This document shows positions 9,501 through 17,700 of a DNA stretch of 25,745 bases, piece by piece. Within the stretch, counting starts at the first letter, position 1. Every line of letters starts with the position of its first letter. The notes under the pieces were generated by a model, which was not told where the DNA came from, searched no databases, and saw nothing but the letters and a program-made list of their open reading frames with translations. Both the position numbers and the translations under genes were made by a program. This stretch comes from Allomeiothermus sp035760705 (GTDB lineage Bacteria; Deinococcota; Deinococci; Deinococcales; Thermaceae). The DNA lies in NCBI GenBank assembly GCA_035760705.1, contig DASTSL010000100.1, positions 1-25,745 on the forward strand, given 5' to 3'.

Positions 9501-10190
9501 GTTGTACCAGTCCGCCGACTCGTTCACGTCGGTCTGCTCGCCCCAGATCTCGGGGGAAGCGTTGGGCAGGTCGCAGTACCAGTCGTAAAAGCTCATCGCC
9601 ACGCCGCCTAAGAGGGTGAGGAAGCGGGAGCCCGCCGCATACGAAATCTGCGACATGGCAGGAATCGGGCTGAAGCCGATGATCCGGTCGGGGCCGTATT
9701 CCTGGATGGTGTGCACCAGCGAGGCCGCGATGATCTCGAGCGCTTCGTCCCAGGAGAATCTACGGAACCCGCCCTTGCCCCGGGCGGTCTGGATGCGCTT
9801 GCGCTTTTCGGGGTCGCCCACTAGGCTCTTCCAGGCCTCCACCGGGTCGGCGTGGTGGGCCCTGGCCTCGCGCCAGAGGTCGATCAAGGCTCCGCGCCCG
9901 TAGGGGTACTTGACCCGGATTGGGCTGTACAAGTACCAGCTAAAGCTGATCCCCCGCTGGCAGCCCCGGGGCTCGTAGGGGGGGAGGCCGGACTCGAGCT
10001 GGGGGTAATCGGTGGCCTGGAGTTCCCAGGTCACGATGCCGTCCTTGACGAAGACCTCCCAGCTACACGAGCCGGTGCAGTTGACGCCGTGGGTGGTGCG
10101 CACCCGTTTGTCGTGGGCGAAGCGGTTGCGGTAAAACTCCTCCCACTTACGCTCGGTGGGGGCTTCGATCTCCTTGATCCAGTTGCTCAT
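6591..10190 (-). CDS. narG: Respiratory nitrate reductase alpha subunit (Mo-bisMGD)
   Basis: This 1199-residue catalytic subunit reduces nitrate to nitrite in the cytoplasm. The FS0 cluster ligands are His34, Cys38, Cys42 and Cys77 (HGVNCTGSC ... EPRGC); a His first ligand is typical of NarG. YDWYCDLPNASP at residues 202-213 holds the aspartate (Asp207 by alignment) that ligates Mo. Later landmarks such as GANHWYHNNLLYR and the dinucleotide-binding C-terminal domain (NDNDWVELFNDNGVF-like) are intact. No Tat-type signal is visible, in keeping with a cytoplasmic active site. The length is close to the family's usual 1200-1250. The ATG overlaps the narC stop (ATGA), with AGGAGG inside the last narC codons. 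Confidence 0.97.
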   Translation of the reverse strand: MSNWIKEIEAPTERKWEEFYRNRFAHDKRVRTTHGVNCTGSCSWEVFVKDGIVTWELQATDYPQLESGLPPYEPRGCQRGISFSWYLYSPIRVKYPYGRGALIDLWREARAHHADPVEAWKSLVGDPEKRKRIQTARGKGGFRRFSWDEALEIIAASLVHTIQEYGPDRIIGFSPIPAMSQISYAAGSRFLTLLGGVAMSFYDWYCDLPNASPEIWGEQTDVNESADWYNARFVAVVGSNLNMTRTPDTHFISEVRHAGAKLAVFAPDFNMVAKYADWWIPSHPGQDTAFWMAVNHVILKEFYLLRQIPYFTDYLKRYTDNPFLVEVKEGRPGKYLRAGELAPYADEENPEWKLLVYDAKTGAPKMPGGSIGFRWQKQKGKWNLELKDAKTGEEIDPLLSLRDVSDGVELLEFDDFGSDQKLRRGVPVKHLTSKDGRRVTVTTVFDLLMAQFGVDRGLGGAYATGYDDEKAPYTPAWAEAYTGIHRDTIVRFAREWAENGEKTRGKNLIIIGAGANHWYHNNLLYRSGIVALMLTGSVGVNGGGLAHYVGQEKLANQASWGPIAFAGDWKYPPRQQNTPSFHYVHSDQWRYERGYKDYDRTADKKALSDHTIDHQVRAVRKGWLPFFPQFNKSSLEVVKEAEANGAKTEAEIVAYVVEQLKKGKLEFAVEDPDAPHNWPRVWFIWRGNAIGTSAKGHEYFLKHYLGTHTNAVAEEMANGHVSEVRYRKEAPKGKLDLVVDLNFRMDTSALYSDIVLPAATWYEKEDLNTTDMHTFINPLQAAVPPAWESKSDWDIYKAVAQKFSELAREHFRGPVKDLVMIPLQHDTPDELAQPTDKDWKRGETEPVPGKTMPKFRVVERDYARIFDKFTTLGKNIEESGVGMHGLSIEVADFYRELAAKQPRRYGEDVLPSLYEAREVAEAILHLDPVSNGEIAYRAFKDEEKKVGLPLADLAEPNRGVRIGFSEIVAQPRRQLTTPTWSAIIERGRAYSPYTLNVERLIPWRTLTGRQHFYLDHPNYLAWGEHLPTYKPRPDHTMLSETEITRTQAQGKLLNYITPHGKWSIHSTYSDNHRMMTLSRGGYPIWLNDKDARELGIRDNDWVELFNDNGVFVQRCIVSARIPSGTVFVYHATERTVSVPKSPLRGKRAGMNNSITRARLKPVLMSGGYAQFTYAFNYWGPVGVNRDTFVYVRRIEEPEW

Positions 10191-10987
10191 GCGCGCCTCC
10201 TGCGAAGCCGTTCGGCCAGGCTTACCCGCCGGTTGATCCAGAACAGATACATCACGCCAAACAGAGCCAAAGCTCCGAAGAACCCGGCGTAAAAGAGCCG
10301 CCCGCTATCCACCCAGGCTGCTCGAGCCGGTTCCTTGGCGACCTCGGCGAAGTAAGCGGTGAGGGCGCTGATCTCCTCGGGGGTAAGGGCTTTGCCCTTG
10401 TAGGCCTCGCGCATCACCGGGAAGGCGATGTTCGAGAGCACCCCCTGAATCCCCGCCGCACCCAGCCGGGTGTGCAGATCGGTGAGGTCACGGCCCAGGT
10501 TCCCCCCGCCCATCTGGGTGCTGCTCCCGGCGCTGTGGCAGGCCATGCAAGGGGCTCCGCCGTTCTGGAGGCGGGCCTGCCCGGTGAAGAGCGCCTTGCC
10601 TTTAGCGGCCATCTGCGGGCTGGCGGCCTGGGTGGGTTGGGACTGGGGAGTGGGGGTGGCCTGAGCCGGGGTAGCCGCTCCCAAACCCTGCAGATACGCG
10701 GTGATCGCTTTGGCGTCCGCCTCCGAGACCTGGGGCATGGCGGGCATGGCCCCGTTGAACTGCTGCCCGTTCACCTCGAGCGGCCCCTTGAGCCCCTCGC
10801 GGATGACCTTGAGCACGTGGGCTTCATCGGCCACCCTGGGGTTCTTGGCCAGGGGTGGGAAAGCCCCCGGCACGCCTTGAGCCGTTTGGCCGTGGCAGCC
10901 TGCGCAGTTTTGCTGGTAAAGCTGCTGCCCGTCGGCAGCCCAGGCCAAGCCGAGCAGGGCCACCGCGCCGACCAGAAGTCGTTTCAT
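10187..10987 (-). CDS. narC: Membrane-anchored di-heme cytochrome c of the nitrate reductase
   Basis: This 266-residue protein has a signal peptide (about residues 1-17) and two c-type heme sites, CAGCH (28-32) and CMACH (147-151). The likely Met ligands are in NGAMPAMP (79-85) and FPVMREAY (189-196). A Pro/Gln/Thr-rich linker (about 105-123) joins the two cytochrome domains. A C-terminal membrane helix (232-251) is followed by an Arg-rich cytoplasmic end. Thermus nar operons also carry a di-heme cytochrome, NarC, needed for assembly and electron flow to NarI; this gene matches it in position and form. An AGGAGG lies in the end of the preceding ORF. Confidence 0.92.
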   Translation of the reverse strand: MKRLLVGAVALLGLAWAADGQQLYQQNCAGCHGQTAQGVPGAFPPLAKNPRVADEAHVLKVIREGLKGPLEVNGQQFNGAMPAMPQVSEADAKAITAYLQGLGAATPAQATPTPQSQPTQAASPQMAAKGKALFTGQARLQNGGAPCMACHSAGSSTQMGGGNLGRDLTDLHTRLGAAGIQGVLSNIAFPVMREAYKGKALTPEEISALTAYFAEVAKEPARAAWVDSGRLFYAGFFGALALFGVMYLFWINRRVSLAERLRRRRA

Positions 10988-11241
10988 GCTGACCTCCTGT
11001 TTTCACCGTTTTTGTGGGCCTCGAGCCCGGACGAAAGTTCCACCCGGCTCCTGCCGGGAAAAACCGTCGCGAGTTCCCTAAAAGGAATCTCGGCCCCGGT
11101 CTTGGCATCCTTGATCTGCCCTTCCCCGCCTCCGGCCACCCCGCTACGCGGCGAAACCCGCACCGCGTCGGGCCACGAGAGCACCAAGTACACCGGCCCC
11201 TGGGCTGGGGGGAGGTTTCTGGGGGTGGGGTCCTGGGCCAT
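10984..11241 (-). CDS. Small protein of unknown function, first gene of the nar operon
   Basis: This 85-residue ORF leads the operon and overlaps narC by 4 nt (ATGA). Its third codon positions are strongly G/C, like the neighbours, so it looks translated. The middle (PVYLVLSWPDAVRVSP, then GQIKDAKTGAEIPFREL) looks like a small beta-rich domain. There is no signal peptide, membrane helix or Cys. The last codons supply the narC ribosome site, so at least a coupling role is likely. GAGGAG lies 15 nt before the ATG and AAGG lies nearer, so the start is less certain than the frame. I do not recognise a family. Confidence 0.65.
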   Translation of the reverse strand: MAQDPTPRNLPPAQGPVYLVLSWPDAVRVSPRSGVAGGGEGQIKDAKTGAEIPFRELATVFPGRSRVELSSGLEAHKNGENRRSA

Positions 11242-11328
11242 ATGCCTTAGATTTCTCCTCAGCTCTTACCCCCCGCTTACCGACTTGGGACAAATGACCT
11301 ACCGGAGTTTCCTAGGCTCTAGATATAG
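11242..11328. promoter_or_regulatory. Divergent nar / dnrS promoter region
   Basis: An 87-bp gap holds both promoters. Toward dnrS, TAGGCT (11313-11318) is a likely -10, with transcription starting within a few bases of the ATG. The 11-mer TTTCCTAGGCT (11308-11318) is repeated exactly before the NnrS-like gene at 23616-23626. No good -35 accompanies it, which suggests activator dependence. A single ATGAC half-site (11294-11298) is present, but not the full WTGAC-N4-GTCAW palindrome seen elsewhere. I cannot place the nar -10 with confidence. Confidence 0.5.
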
Positions 11329-13329
11329 ATGAACCGGGTGCGCTGGCAGCTCGACGAGGAGGGCCGGGTCACGGCCTGGAGTTCCGATGCTGCCGCGTTT
11401 TTCCGGCTTCCCGCCGAAGCCGTGCTGGGCAAATTCTGCGCCGAGGTGGTGGCGGGCACCGACGGCTTTGGCCGCCCCTTGTGTGTGCGCTGCCCGGTGC
11501 AACGGGAGATCAAATACGGGGCCTACCAGGCCAGCACCGCGCTTTCCTGTGGCGGCAAGCGTCTGACCTGCCAGGGCTACGCGGGCGAGGGGATCCACGT
11601 CGAACTCAAGCCGGAGCACCAAACCGACTCGAGCGAAATCCTGGCCTCGCTCTCCTGGGCGGTGCGCAAACTGACCAACGAGCCCAGCCGCTTCTTCCAG
11701 ACCTTGCAGGTCTTTTTGGCGGGCTTACGCAAGAGCCTGGGGATGGAGGTCGCCGAACTTTTCCTGGCTGACCCGCAGGAGCGCTACTTGGTGCTCACCG
11801 CCTACGACGGGGTGCACCGCGGAGCCTTTATGGAGCGGCCCTGGTTCGCCTGGGGCGAGGGGTATCCGGGTTTGGTCGCCCTGGGCCACCAGCCGCTCGT
11901 CACCCACGACCTGGGCTCGGACGGGCGTTACCTGCGGCAGAAGGTCAAGAAGCTCGGTTACAAGACGTACGTGTGTTACCCGCTCGAGCTTCCCCAGGGG
12001 CTCATCGGGGTGTTGAACCTTGCCAGCCGCGACCCCGAGGTGGACGCCGAAGCCCTGCTCGAAGAGCTCACCCTGATCGGCCCGATGCTGGCCTCCTCGC
12101 TCTACACGGTGCTGACCCGCTTGGGCGAAAAGGGGCTCTTGGCCATCGCCTCGACCCTGCGCCGGGGCGCCGAGGCCGAGGGCATCGAGGCGTTTTTGGC
12201 CCAGGCCACCGAACTCTCGGGGGCTTCCTGCGTGCGGCTGGTGCTGCGGGACGGGCGGAACTTGGTGCAGGGGCGCTGTGAACCCCCGGAGTGCGCCCAG
12301 GTCGAACGCTGCCCGGTCTGGGCAGGCAAGGTGCAGGGGGTCAGGATGGGCCTCGAGCCCTGCCCGCTCTCCGATGCCAGGCGGCCCCGCTACTGCTTGC
12401 CCCTGTGGTCGGGGGGGAGTGTGGTGGGGGTGCAGCAGTTCCACTTCGCCCATGCCCCCCAGCCCCCCAGCCAGGCGGTGGCCCCCATTCTCTGGCTCGA
12501 GCGCCTGGGTGCCGAGGCCCTGTGGCCGAGTTCCGAACCTCAGGCTAAGGAAGCCCCGGCCCTGGAGATCCACACCCTGGGCGGTTTGCAGGTGCGGCGC
12601 TGCGGCGAACTCCTGCCCGCCAAGACCTTTGGCCGCCGCCAGGCCCTGACCCTGCTCAGACTGCTCTTGGCCCACCGGGGCCAGACCCTCTCGCGCGAGG
12701 AACTCTGCGAGCGGTTGTGGCCGGGGGAGGATCCCGCCCTGACCACCCCCCGCTTCCACGTCCTGCTCCACGGGCTGCGGCAAGCCCTCGAGACGCTCCC
12801 TACCGGGCGTCCGAAAGGACGTCTCGAACCCGACTTGGCGAACTCCCAGGTGATCCGGCGGGAAGGGGAGGGCTATCGCTTCGCCCCGCAAATCCCCTAT
12901 TTCCTCGACGTGGAACGCTTCGAGCAACTGTTACAGCAGGGCGACAGCCTGGACGGGCTGGCGGCCATCGAGGCCTACCGCCAAGCCCTGGCCCTCTACA
13001 AAGGCGACTTCCTGGCCGACGAGCCCTATGCCGACTGGGCCGAACTCGAGCGCTCCTATCTGCGCGAGCGGGCGGTGGGGGCCCTCTTCCGTATGGCGGG
13101 AATCGCCGAGGGGATGAACCTGCCCCGCGAGGCCCAGGAGGCCTATCGCCGCATCCTCACCCTCGACCCCTGGCGCGAGGAAGCCTACCGCGCCCTGATC
13201 GGGATGCTGATGTTTTCCGGGCAGGAACTCGAGGCCCGTAGCCTCTTCACCCAGTACCGGGTGCGGATGGAGCGCGAGGGGTTGCCGGTTTCTACCGAAT
13301 TGGCCCAGATGGTGCACGTGAGCGGATAG
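11329..13329 (+). CDS. dnrS: DnrS-type sensor-regulator: PAS-like, GAF and BTAD domains
   Basis: This 666-residue cytoplasmic regulator is divergent from nar, the place of DnrS in Thermus, where it is needed for nar expression under anoxia with nitrogen oxides. In order: a PAS-like domain (1-95) with five Cys (37, 52, 55, 74, 81); a GAF domain (about 115-260); a second GAF-like region (about 268-395) with six Cys (301, 317, 322, 328, 345, 356); a winged-helix domain (410-520, HTLGGLQVRRCGELLPAKTFGRRQALTLLRLLL); and a BTAD helical domain (525-662, ending RVRMEREGLPVSTELAQ). The Cys groups could hold a redox or NO-sensitive Fe-S centre or Zn; this is inference. The ATG has no clear ribosome site, which fits a (near-)leaderless mRNA. 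The symbol rests on domain order and context. Confidence 0.82.
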   Translation: MNRVRWQLDEEGRVTAWSSDAAAFFRLPAEAVLGKFCAEVVAGTDGFGRPLCVRCPVQREIKYGAYQASTALSCGGKRLTCQGYAGEGIHVELKPEHQTDSSEILASLSWAVRKLTNEPSRFFQTLQVFLAGLRKSLGMEVAELFLADPQERYLVLTAYDGVHRGAFMERPWFAWGEGYPGLVALGHQPLVTHDLGSDGRYLRQKVKKLGYKTYVCYPLELPQGLIGVLNLASRDPEVDAEALLEELTLIGPMLASSLYTVLTRLGEKGLLAIASTLRRGAEAEGIEAFLAQATELSGASCVRLVLRDGRNLVQGRCEPPECAQVERCPVWAGKVQGVRMGLEPCPLSDARRPRYCLPLWSGGSVVGVQQFHFAHAPQPPSQAVAPILWLERLGAEALWPSSEPQAKEAPALEIHTLGGLQVRRCGELLPAKTFGRRQALTLLRLLLAHRGQTLSREELCERLWPGEDPALTTPRFHVLLHGLRQALETLPTGRPKGRLEPDLANSQVIRREGEGYRFAPQIPYFLDVERFEQLLQQGDSLDGLAAIEAYRQALALYKGDFLADEPYADWAELERSYLRERAVGALFRMAGIAEGMNLPREAQEAYRRILTLDPWREEAYRALIGMLMFSGQELEARSLFTQYRVRMEREGLPVSTELAQMVHVSG

Positions 13330-13424
13330 GTTGAGGCCAAGGCCAAGGTGCCGCGGCGCGGTGCAGGTCCTCCAAAGCCCTGAGCGGTGGCCCGGTTTGC
13401 TCGAGCCCGAAGAGCCGGTTGACG

Positions 13425-13889
13425 TTAAGAACCCAGCCCCGTCCACAGCAAGCTGATCCACAAGAAGACCAACCCCAAGAACAGAAAATTGGTCGCGTAG
13501 GCGATCAGGGCGTATTTTTGCCGGGTGATCCGGGAGATCGCGTAAGCCTGCTCGGCGACCTCCTGGAAGGAATCACTTTTTTCCAGGGCCTGTTTGTAGG
13601 CGGTGAAGTCCGGGTGGGCGGCGATATGTCCCCAGAAGATGGTGCCCTTGGGGTTCCGGGCCGAGCGCGGGCGCACGCTCAGGATCGAGGCCACGATCGC
13701 GCCCAACAACAAAAGACCGGCTACGATGACCAGGGCGATCTTCCACCCCGGAAGATGGGACGGTAGATCCTTGAGGAGCGCCACCCCCAAAGTCGCCAGC
13801 CCGGTGATAAACCCCGCTTTGGTGTCGGCAAACTGGATATCGCTATAGACTGCGTTGCGGATCTGCCATGCGTGGTCGGTTTTGTCCAT
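13425..13889 (-). CDS. PycTM-family (DUF5706) membrane protein, copy 2
   Basis: This 154-residue protein belongs to the Pycsar effector family PycTM. Recognisable blocks are FADTKAGFITG (20-30), VRPR (about 71-74), a FWGHIA motif, and AISRITRQKYALI (about 117-130). Hydrophobic segments lie at about 25-42, 50-70 and 130-150. In known Pycsar systems such proteins are gated by cCMP or cUMP and disrupt the membrane in phage-infected cells. The ATG at 13889 is chosen over the longer open frame because it aligns exactly with the start of the upstream paralogue, and AGGGG precedes it. The two copies align without gaps and share about 64% identity (99 of 154 by hand). It is convergent with dnrS. Confidence 0.82.
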   Translation of the reverse strand: MDKTDHAWQIRNAVYSDIQFADTKAGFITGLATLGVALLKDLPSHLPGWKIALVIVAGLLLLGAIVASILSVRPRSARNPKGTIFWGHIAAHPDFTAYKQALEKSDSFQEVAEQAYAISRITRQKYALIAYATNFLFLGLVFLWISLLWTGLGS

Positions 13890-13996
13890 ACGGTCCCCTG
13901 GTTTCCTCCGGCTAGCTCGAGAAAGACTCGTAGCCATTCCTACCCTGCGCCGGAGCATCTGATCCGGCTCGACGGGGCATAGGGCAACTGCTTTGT

Positions 13997-14464
13997 CTAT
14001 TTGACGAGCTTGTTCACGATCAGGCTGATCCACAGGGCGACCAATCCAGCGGCCAGCAAGCTGGTGGCCCAGGCGATCAGGGCGTGTTTTCTCTTGGTGA
14101 TACGGGAGAGTTCGAAAGCCTGCTGGGCCACCTCGTCAAAATCGTCGCTCTGCTCGAGCGCCTTCTTATAGCTCGCGAAATCCTTGAAGGATGCGATATG
14201 TCCCCAGAAGATGGTGCCGTCGGGGTCGTTGGTGGACCTGGGGCGCACGCTCAGCACCGCGACGATGATCGCCGCCAGCAGCAAGAGACCGGTCAGGACC
14301 ACCAGGACGATCTTCCAGGGCGGAAGGTCGGGCGGGGTATCTCGCAACAGCGCGACGCCCAAGGTGGATAGGCCGGTGATAAACCCCGCTTTGGTGTCGG
14401 CCAGTTGAATATTGCTGTAGCTGCTGTCCCGAATCTTCCAAGCGTGCTCGAGTTTATCCATCAT
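13997..14464 (-). CDS. PycTM-family (DUF5706) membrane protein, copy 1
   Basis: This 155-residue paralogue lies 107 bp upstream of the other copy on the same strand. It has the same blocks: LADTKAGFITG, VLSVRPRS, TIFWGHIA and ELSRITKRKHALIAW. Hydrophobic segments have the same pattern. Two ATGs in a row (14464, 14461) follow AGGAGG; the second one aligns with the start of copy 2. It is divergent from the large cyclase gene, 304 bp away. A nucleotide cyclase beside a PycTM protein is the two-gene logic of Pycsar, but PycC cyclases are usually much smaller than the one here. Membrane effector is the likely role; a housekeeping cyclic-nucleotide-responsive role is possible. Confidence 0.83.
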   Translation of the reverse strand: MMDKLEHAWKIRDSSYSNIQLADTKAGFITGLSTLGVALLRDTPPDLPPWKIVLVVLTGLLLLAAIIVAVLSVRPRSTNDPDGTIFWGHIASFKDFASYKKALEQSDDFDEVAQQAFELSRITKRKHALIAWATSLLAAGLVALWISLIVNKLVK

Positions 14465-14768
14465 CTCCCCCGTCCTCCTTTAAGCCGACTGCTAGGCGGT
14501 TCTTCGGGTTCGGGTTTGGGACGGTGTGCGCTTTGGCGATCCCCCGCGGTATTCAAGGTCGGGCCGGTGCTGCTAGCGCCACCCCCTGCAAAAGCCCCCG
14601 GCCTAATAGGGGTCGGTGGAAACCCGACGGATATGTCCCTGGCGACTGAGTCCGCATCAGCACTCAAGTAAAGGACTTGAAGAACAGTATAGCCGAACTC
14701 GAGGTTGTCGAAATGGCGGAAGTCGGAGGTAGACTGGATAGGTCAGGCCGAAGCGAGGGCAGGAGACG
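14465..14768. promoter_or_regulatory. Divergent intergenic region between PycTM pair and cyclase
   Basis: This 304-bp region has no gene. A perfect hairpin TCAAGT-(5 nt)-ACTTGA lies at 14664-14680. Next to it, on the minus strand, TATACT (14691-14686) is a near-consensus -10, but its -35 is poor. If used, the PycTM transcript would have a long leader of about 210 nt that includes the hairpin and a small GTCGG/CCGAC stem (about 14611-14627). On the plus strand, TTGTCG (14705) and TAGACT (14730) are a weak promoter with 19-nt spacing. No known riboswitch class is recognised. Confidence 0.35.
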
Positions 14769-17700
14769 TTGAGCGGCTCGCACACCCCACCCCAGGGGCT
14801 CATGGAAGCCCTAGTCGCCTATCTGCCCATTGACCGCCAGCAGGCGCTGGCTCTGGGCCAGACCCTGCCGGAGCGCACCCAGGGCGCGGCCTTGTCGGTG
14901 GACATCTCGGGGTTTACGGCCCTGACCGAAACCTTAGCCGAAACCCTAGGCCCCCACCGCGGGGCGGAGGAACTCACCCACCGGCTCAATGCCATCTATG
15001 ATGCCCTGATCGCCGAGGTTCACCGCTATGGCGGCAGCGTGATCGGCTTTAGCGGTGACGCCATCACCTGCTGGTTTGACCAGGACGGCGGGCCGCGGGC
15101 GGTCGCCAGCGCTCTGGCCATGCAGGCCGCCATGCCCGAGGTCGGGACGGTCGCGCTGCCCGACGGTGCCTCGGCCCGGCTGGCCATCCGGGCGGTGGTG
15201 GTGCGGGGCCCGGTGCGCCGGTTTGCCCTGGGCGACCCGGCCATCCAGCGGATGGACGCGATCGCCGGGCGGACCCTGGACCTCCTGGCGGAGGCCGACC
15301 ACCTGGCGGAACCCGGCGAGGTGGCGGCGGCGGAGGGGGTCGAGGGGCTGGGCGAGCAGATCGGGGTCTCGAGTTGGCGCGGCGACCCCCTGGGCGGGCT
15401 GCGGGTGGCGTTGGTCGGCGGCCTGCGCGAGCCGGTCGCCCCCCGCCCCTGGGCACCGCTGGCCCCGGCTGCTTTGGGCGAGGGCGAGGTGCGCCCCTGG
15501 GTCCTACCAGCAGTGTACGAGCGGCTACGGCGTGGGCAGGGCCAGTTTATGGCCGACCTGCGCCCGGTGACGGCCCTCTTTTTGGCCTTCGAGGGGGTAG
15601 CCCCCGACGAGGATGACGACGCGGGAATCCTGCTCGATGCCTATATCCGGCGGGTTCAGGCTACCCTAGCCCGCTACGAGGGCACTCTGGTACAGCTCAC
15701 CTTCGGCGACAAGGGCAGCTATCTCTATGCCGCCTTCGGGGCCCCGCTGGCCCACGACGACGACGCGCTCAATGCGGTCAGCGCGGCCCTGGAACTGCTC
15801 GAGCCCCCCGCCAATCTGAGCTTCATCCATTCGGTTCGCATCGGCATCACCCACGGCCAGATGTACACCGGGGCCTATGGCAGTGCTCTGCGCCGCACCT
15901 ACGGGGCCTTGGGCGACAAGACCAACCTGGCCGCCCGGTTGATGCAACAGGCCAAACCCAGCCAGATCCTCTGCGACGAGGAGGTTTACCAGCAGGCCCA
16001 GCGGCGTTGGGCCTTCGAGATTCTCCCCTCGGTGCGGGTCAAGGGCAAGGCCGGGAAGATCCGGGTCTACTCGCCGACCGGACAACCCGCCGGGGAAAAG
16101 CCTACGCCCCCCGCCGAAAAAGCCCTGGTGGGCCGCAAGGAGGTGGTGGCCCGGCTGCAAGCCGCCCTCGAGGCCCTCAAGGCGGGACGGGGGCAGGTTC
16201 TGTTTATCGAGGGCGAAGCGGGCATTGGCAAGACCCGGCTGGTGCAGGAGCTGATCCGCCATCTGCGCGAACTGGGGCTCAGCGGGCTCCTGGGCGGGGG
16301 GCACAGCATCGAGCAGCAGACCCCCTACCGGGCCTGGCGCGATGTCTTCTCCTCCTACTTCGCGCTGGACGGGCTGAACGAGCCGCTCGAGCGCCAGGAG
16401 CAGGTCAAGCGGGTGGTGCAGGAGATCGCGCCCAAGCTGGCCCAGCGTTTGCCGCTCCTCAACGACCTGCTCAACCTGGGCCTGCCTGACACCCCGCTCA
16501 CCGCGGCCCTGGACCCGGCCTTGCGGCAAGAGAGCTTGGTGGCCCTCTTGATCCAGCTGTTGCGGGCATGGGCCCAGGAGCGCCCGCTGACCCTCATCCT
16601 GGAGGACGCCTACTGGCTGGATAGCCTCTCCTGGGACCTGGCGGTCAAGGTGGCCAAGGCCCTGCTGGGATCGGGCGAACCGCTCTTGCTGGTGATGGTC
16701 AGCCGCCCCATCAGCGAGCAGAGCCTGGGGGTCCAGGCCGCTGGCGCCCTGCGGGGGATGCCGGGCAGCGAGACCCTGGAGATTGGGGCGCTGGACGTGG
16801 AGGAGACTGCCGAACTGGTGGCGGCCCGCCTGGGGCTGCCGGTTGAAAAGCTGCCTTTGGTCCTGGCCCGCTTCGTGCGCGAGCGCTCGGGGGGGAACCC
16901 CTTCTTCTCAGAGGAGCTCACCTACACCCTGCGCGACCGGGGCCTGATCCGGCTGGTCAGCGCCCCCGCTGGCCCCGACCTGGAGGTCAGCCCCGAACTC
17001 TTTCGTACCCAATCGGTTCTGCCCGACACCCTCCAGGGTCTGGTGTTGTCGCGGATCGACCGCCTGCCCCCCGACCGCCAGCTCACCCTCAAGATCTCCT
17101 CGGTGATCGGGCGCAACTACCCCTATCCTCCGCTGCGCGACAGCGTGATGCGACTCGCCGCCCTGAGCGAACCGCTGTTGCACCAGCACCTGCAAGAGCT
17201 CATGCGCCGCAGCCTGATCCTGCTCGAGGCCCCCGACCCCGAGCCGCTTTATGCCTTCAAACACGCCATCACCTACGAGGTGACCTACCAGAGCCTGCTG
17301 TTCGCCCAGCGCCGCCAGATCCACCGGCTCTTGGCGGAGTGGTACGAGGAGGTCCACGCTGACGATTTGGCCTCGGTCTACCCGCTCTTGGCCCATCACT
17401 GGATGCACGCTGCCGAGGGAGGCGGGGATCCCGCGCTCACCCTGCGGGCCAAGGAGTATCTGTCGAAAGCCGGTCTGCGGGCCTTGCAGCTTTGCGCCTA
17501 CCCCGAGGCCCTGAGCTTTTTGCGGCGGGCGCTAGCCCTGACCCCGGCCCTCCCCGACCAGGCCCTCGAGCGGGCCGGGCTCTTGGTCTCGATCGGGATC
17601 GCCCACGAGAAGTTGGCCGACTACGCCGCCGCCACCCTGGCCTTGCAGGAGGCGCTCGAGCTGGCCCGCGCGGTCCCCGACGCCCAGACCGAAAGCCAGG

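Noticed and set aside
11285..11298. Full Fnr-like box in the nar/dnrS promoter
   Set aside because: Only one ATGAC half-site is present; the other half does not match in either direction.
11725..12927. A 400-codon open frame on the minus strand
   Set aside because: Antisense to dnrS, rich in Gly/Gln/Leu with no recognisable domain, while the plus frame has clear GAF and winged-helix domains.
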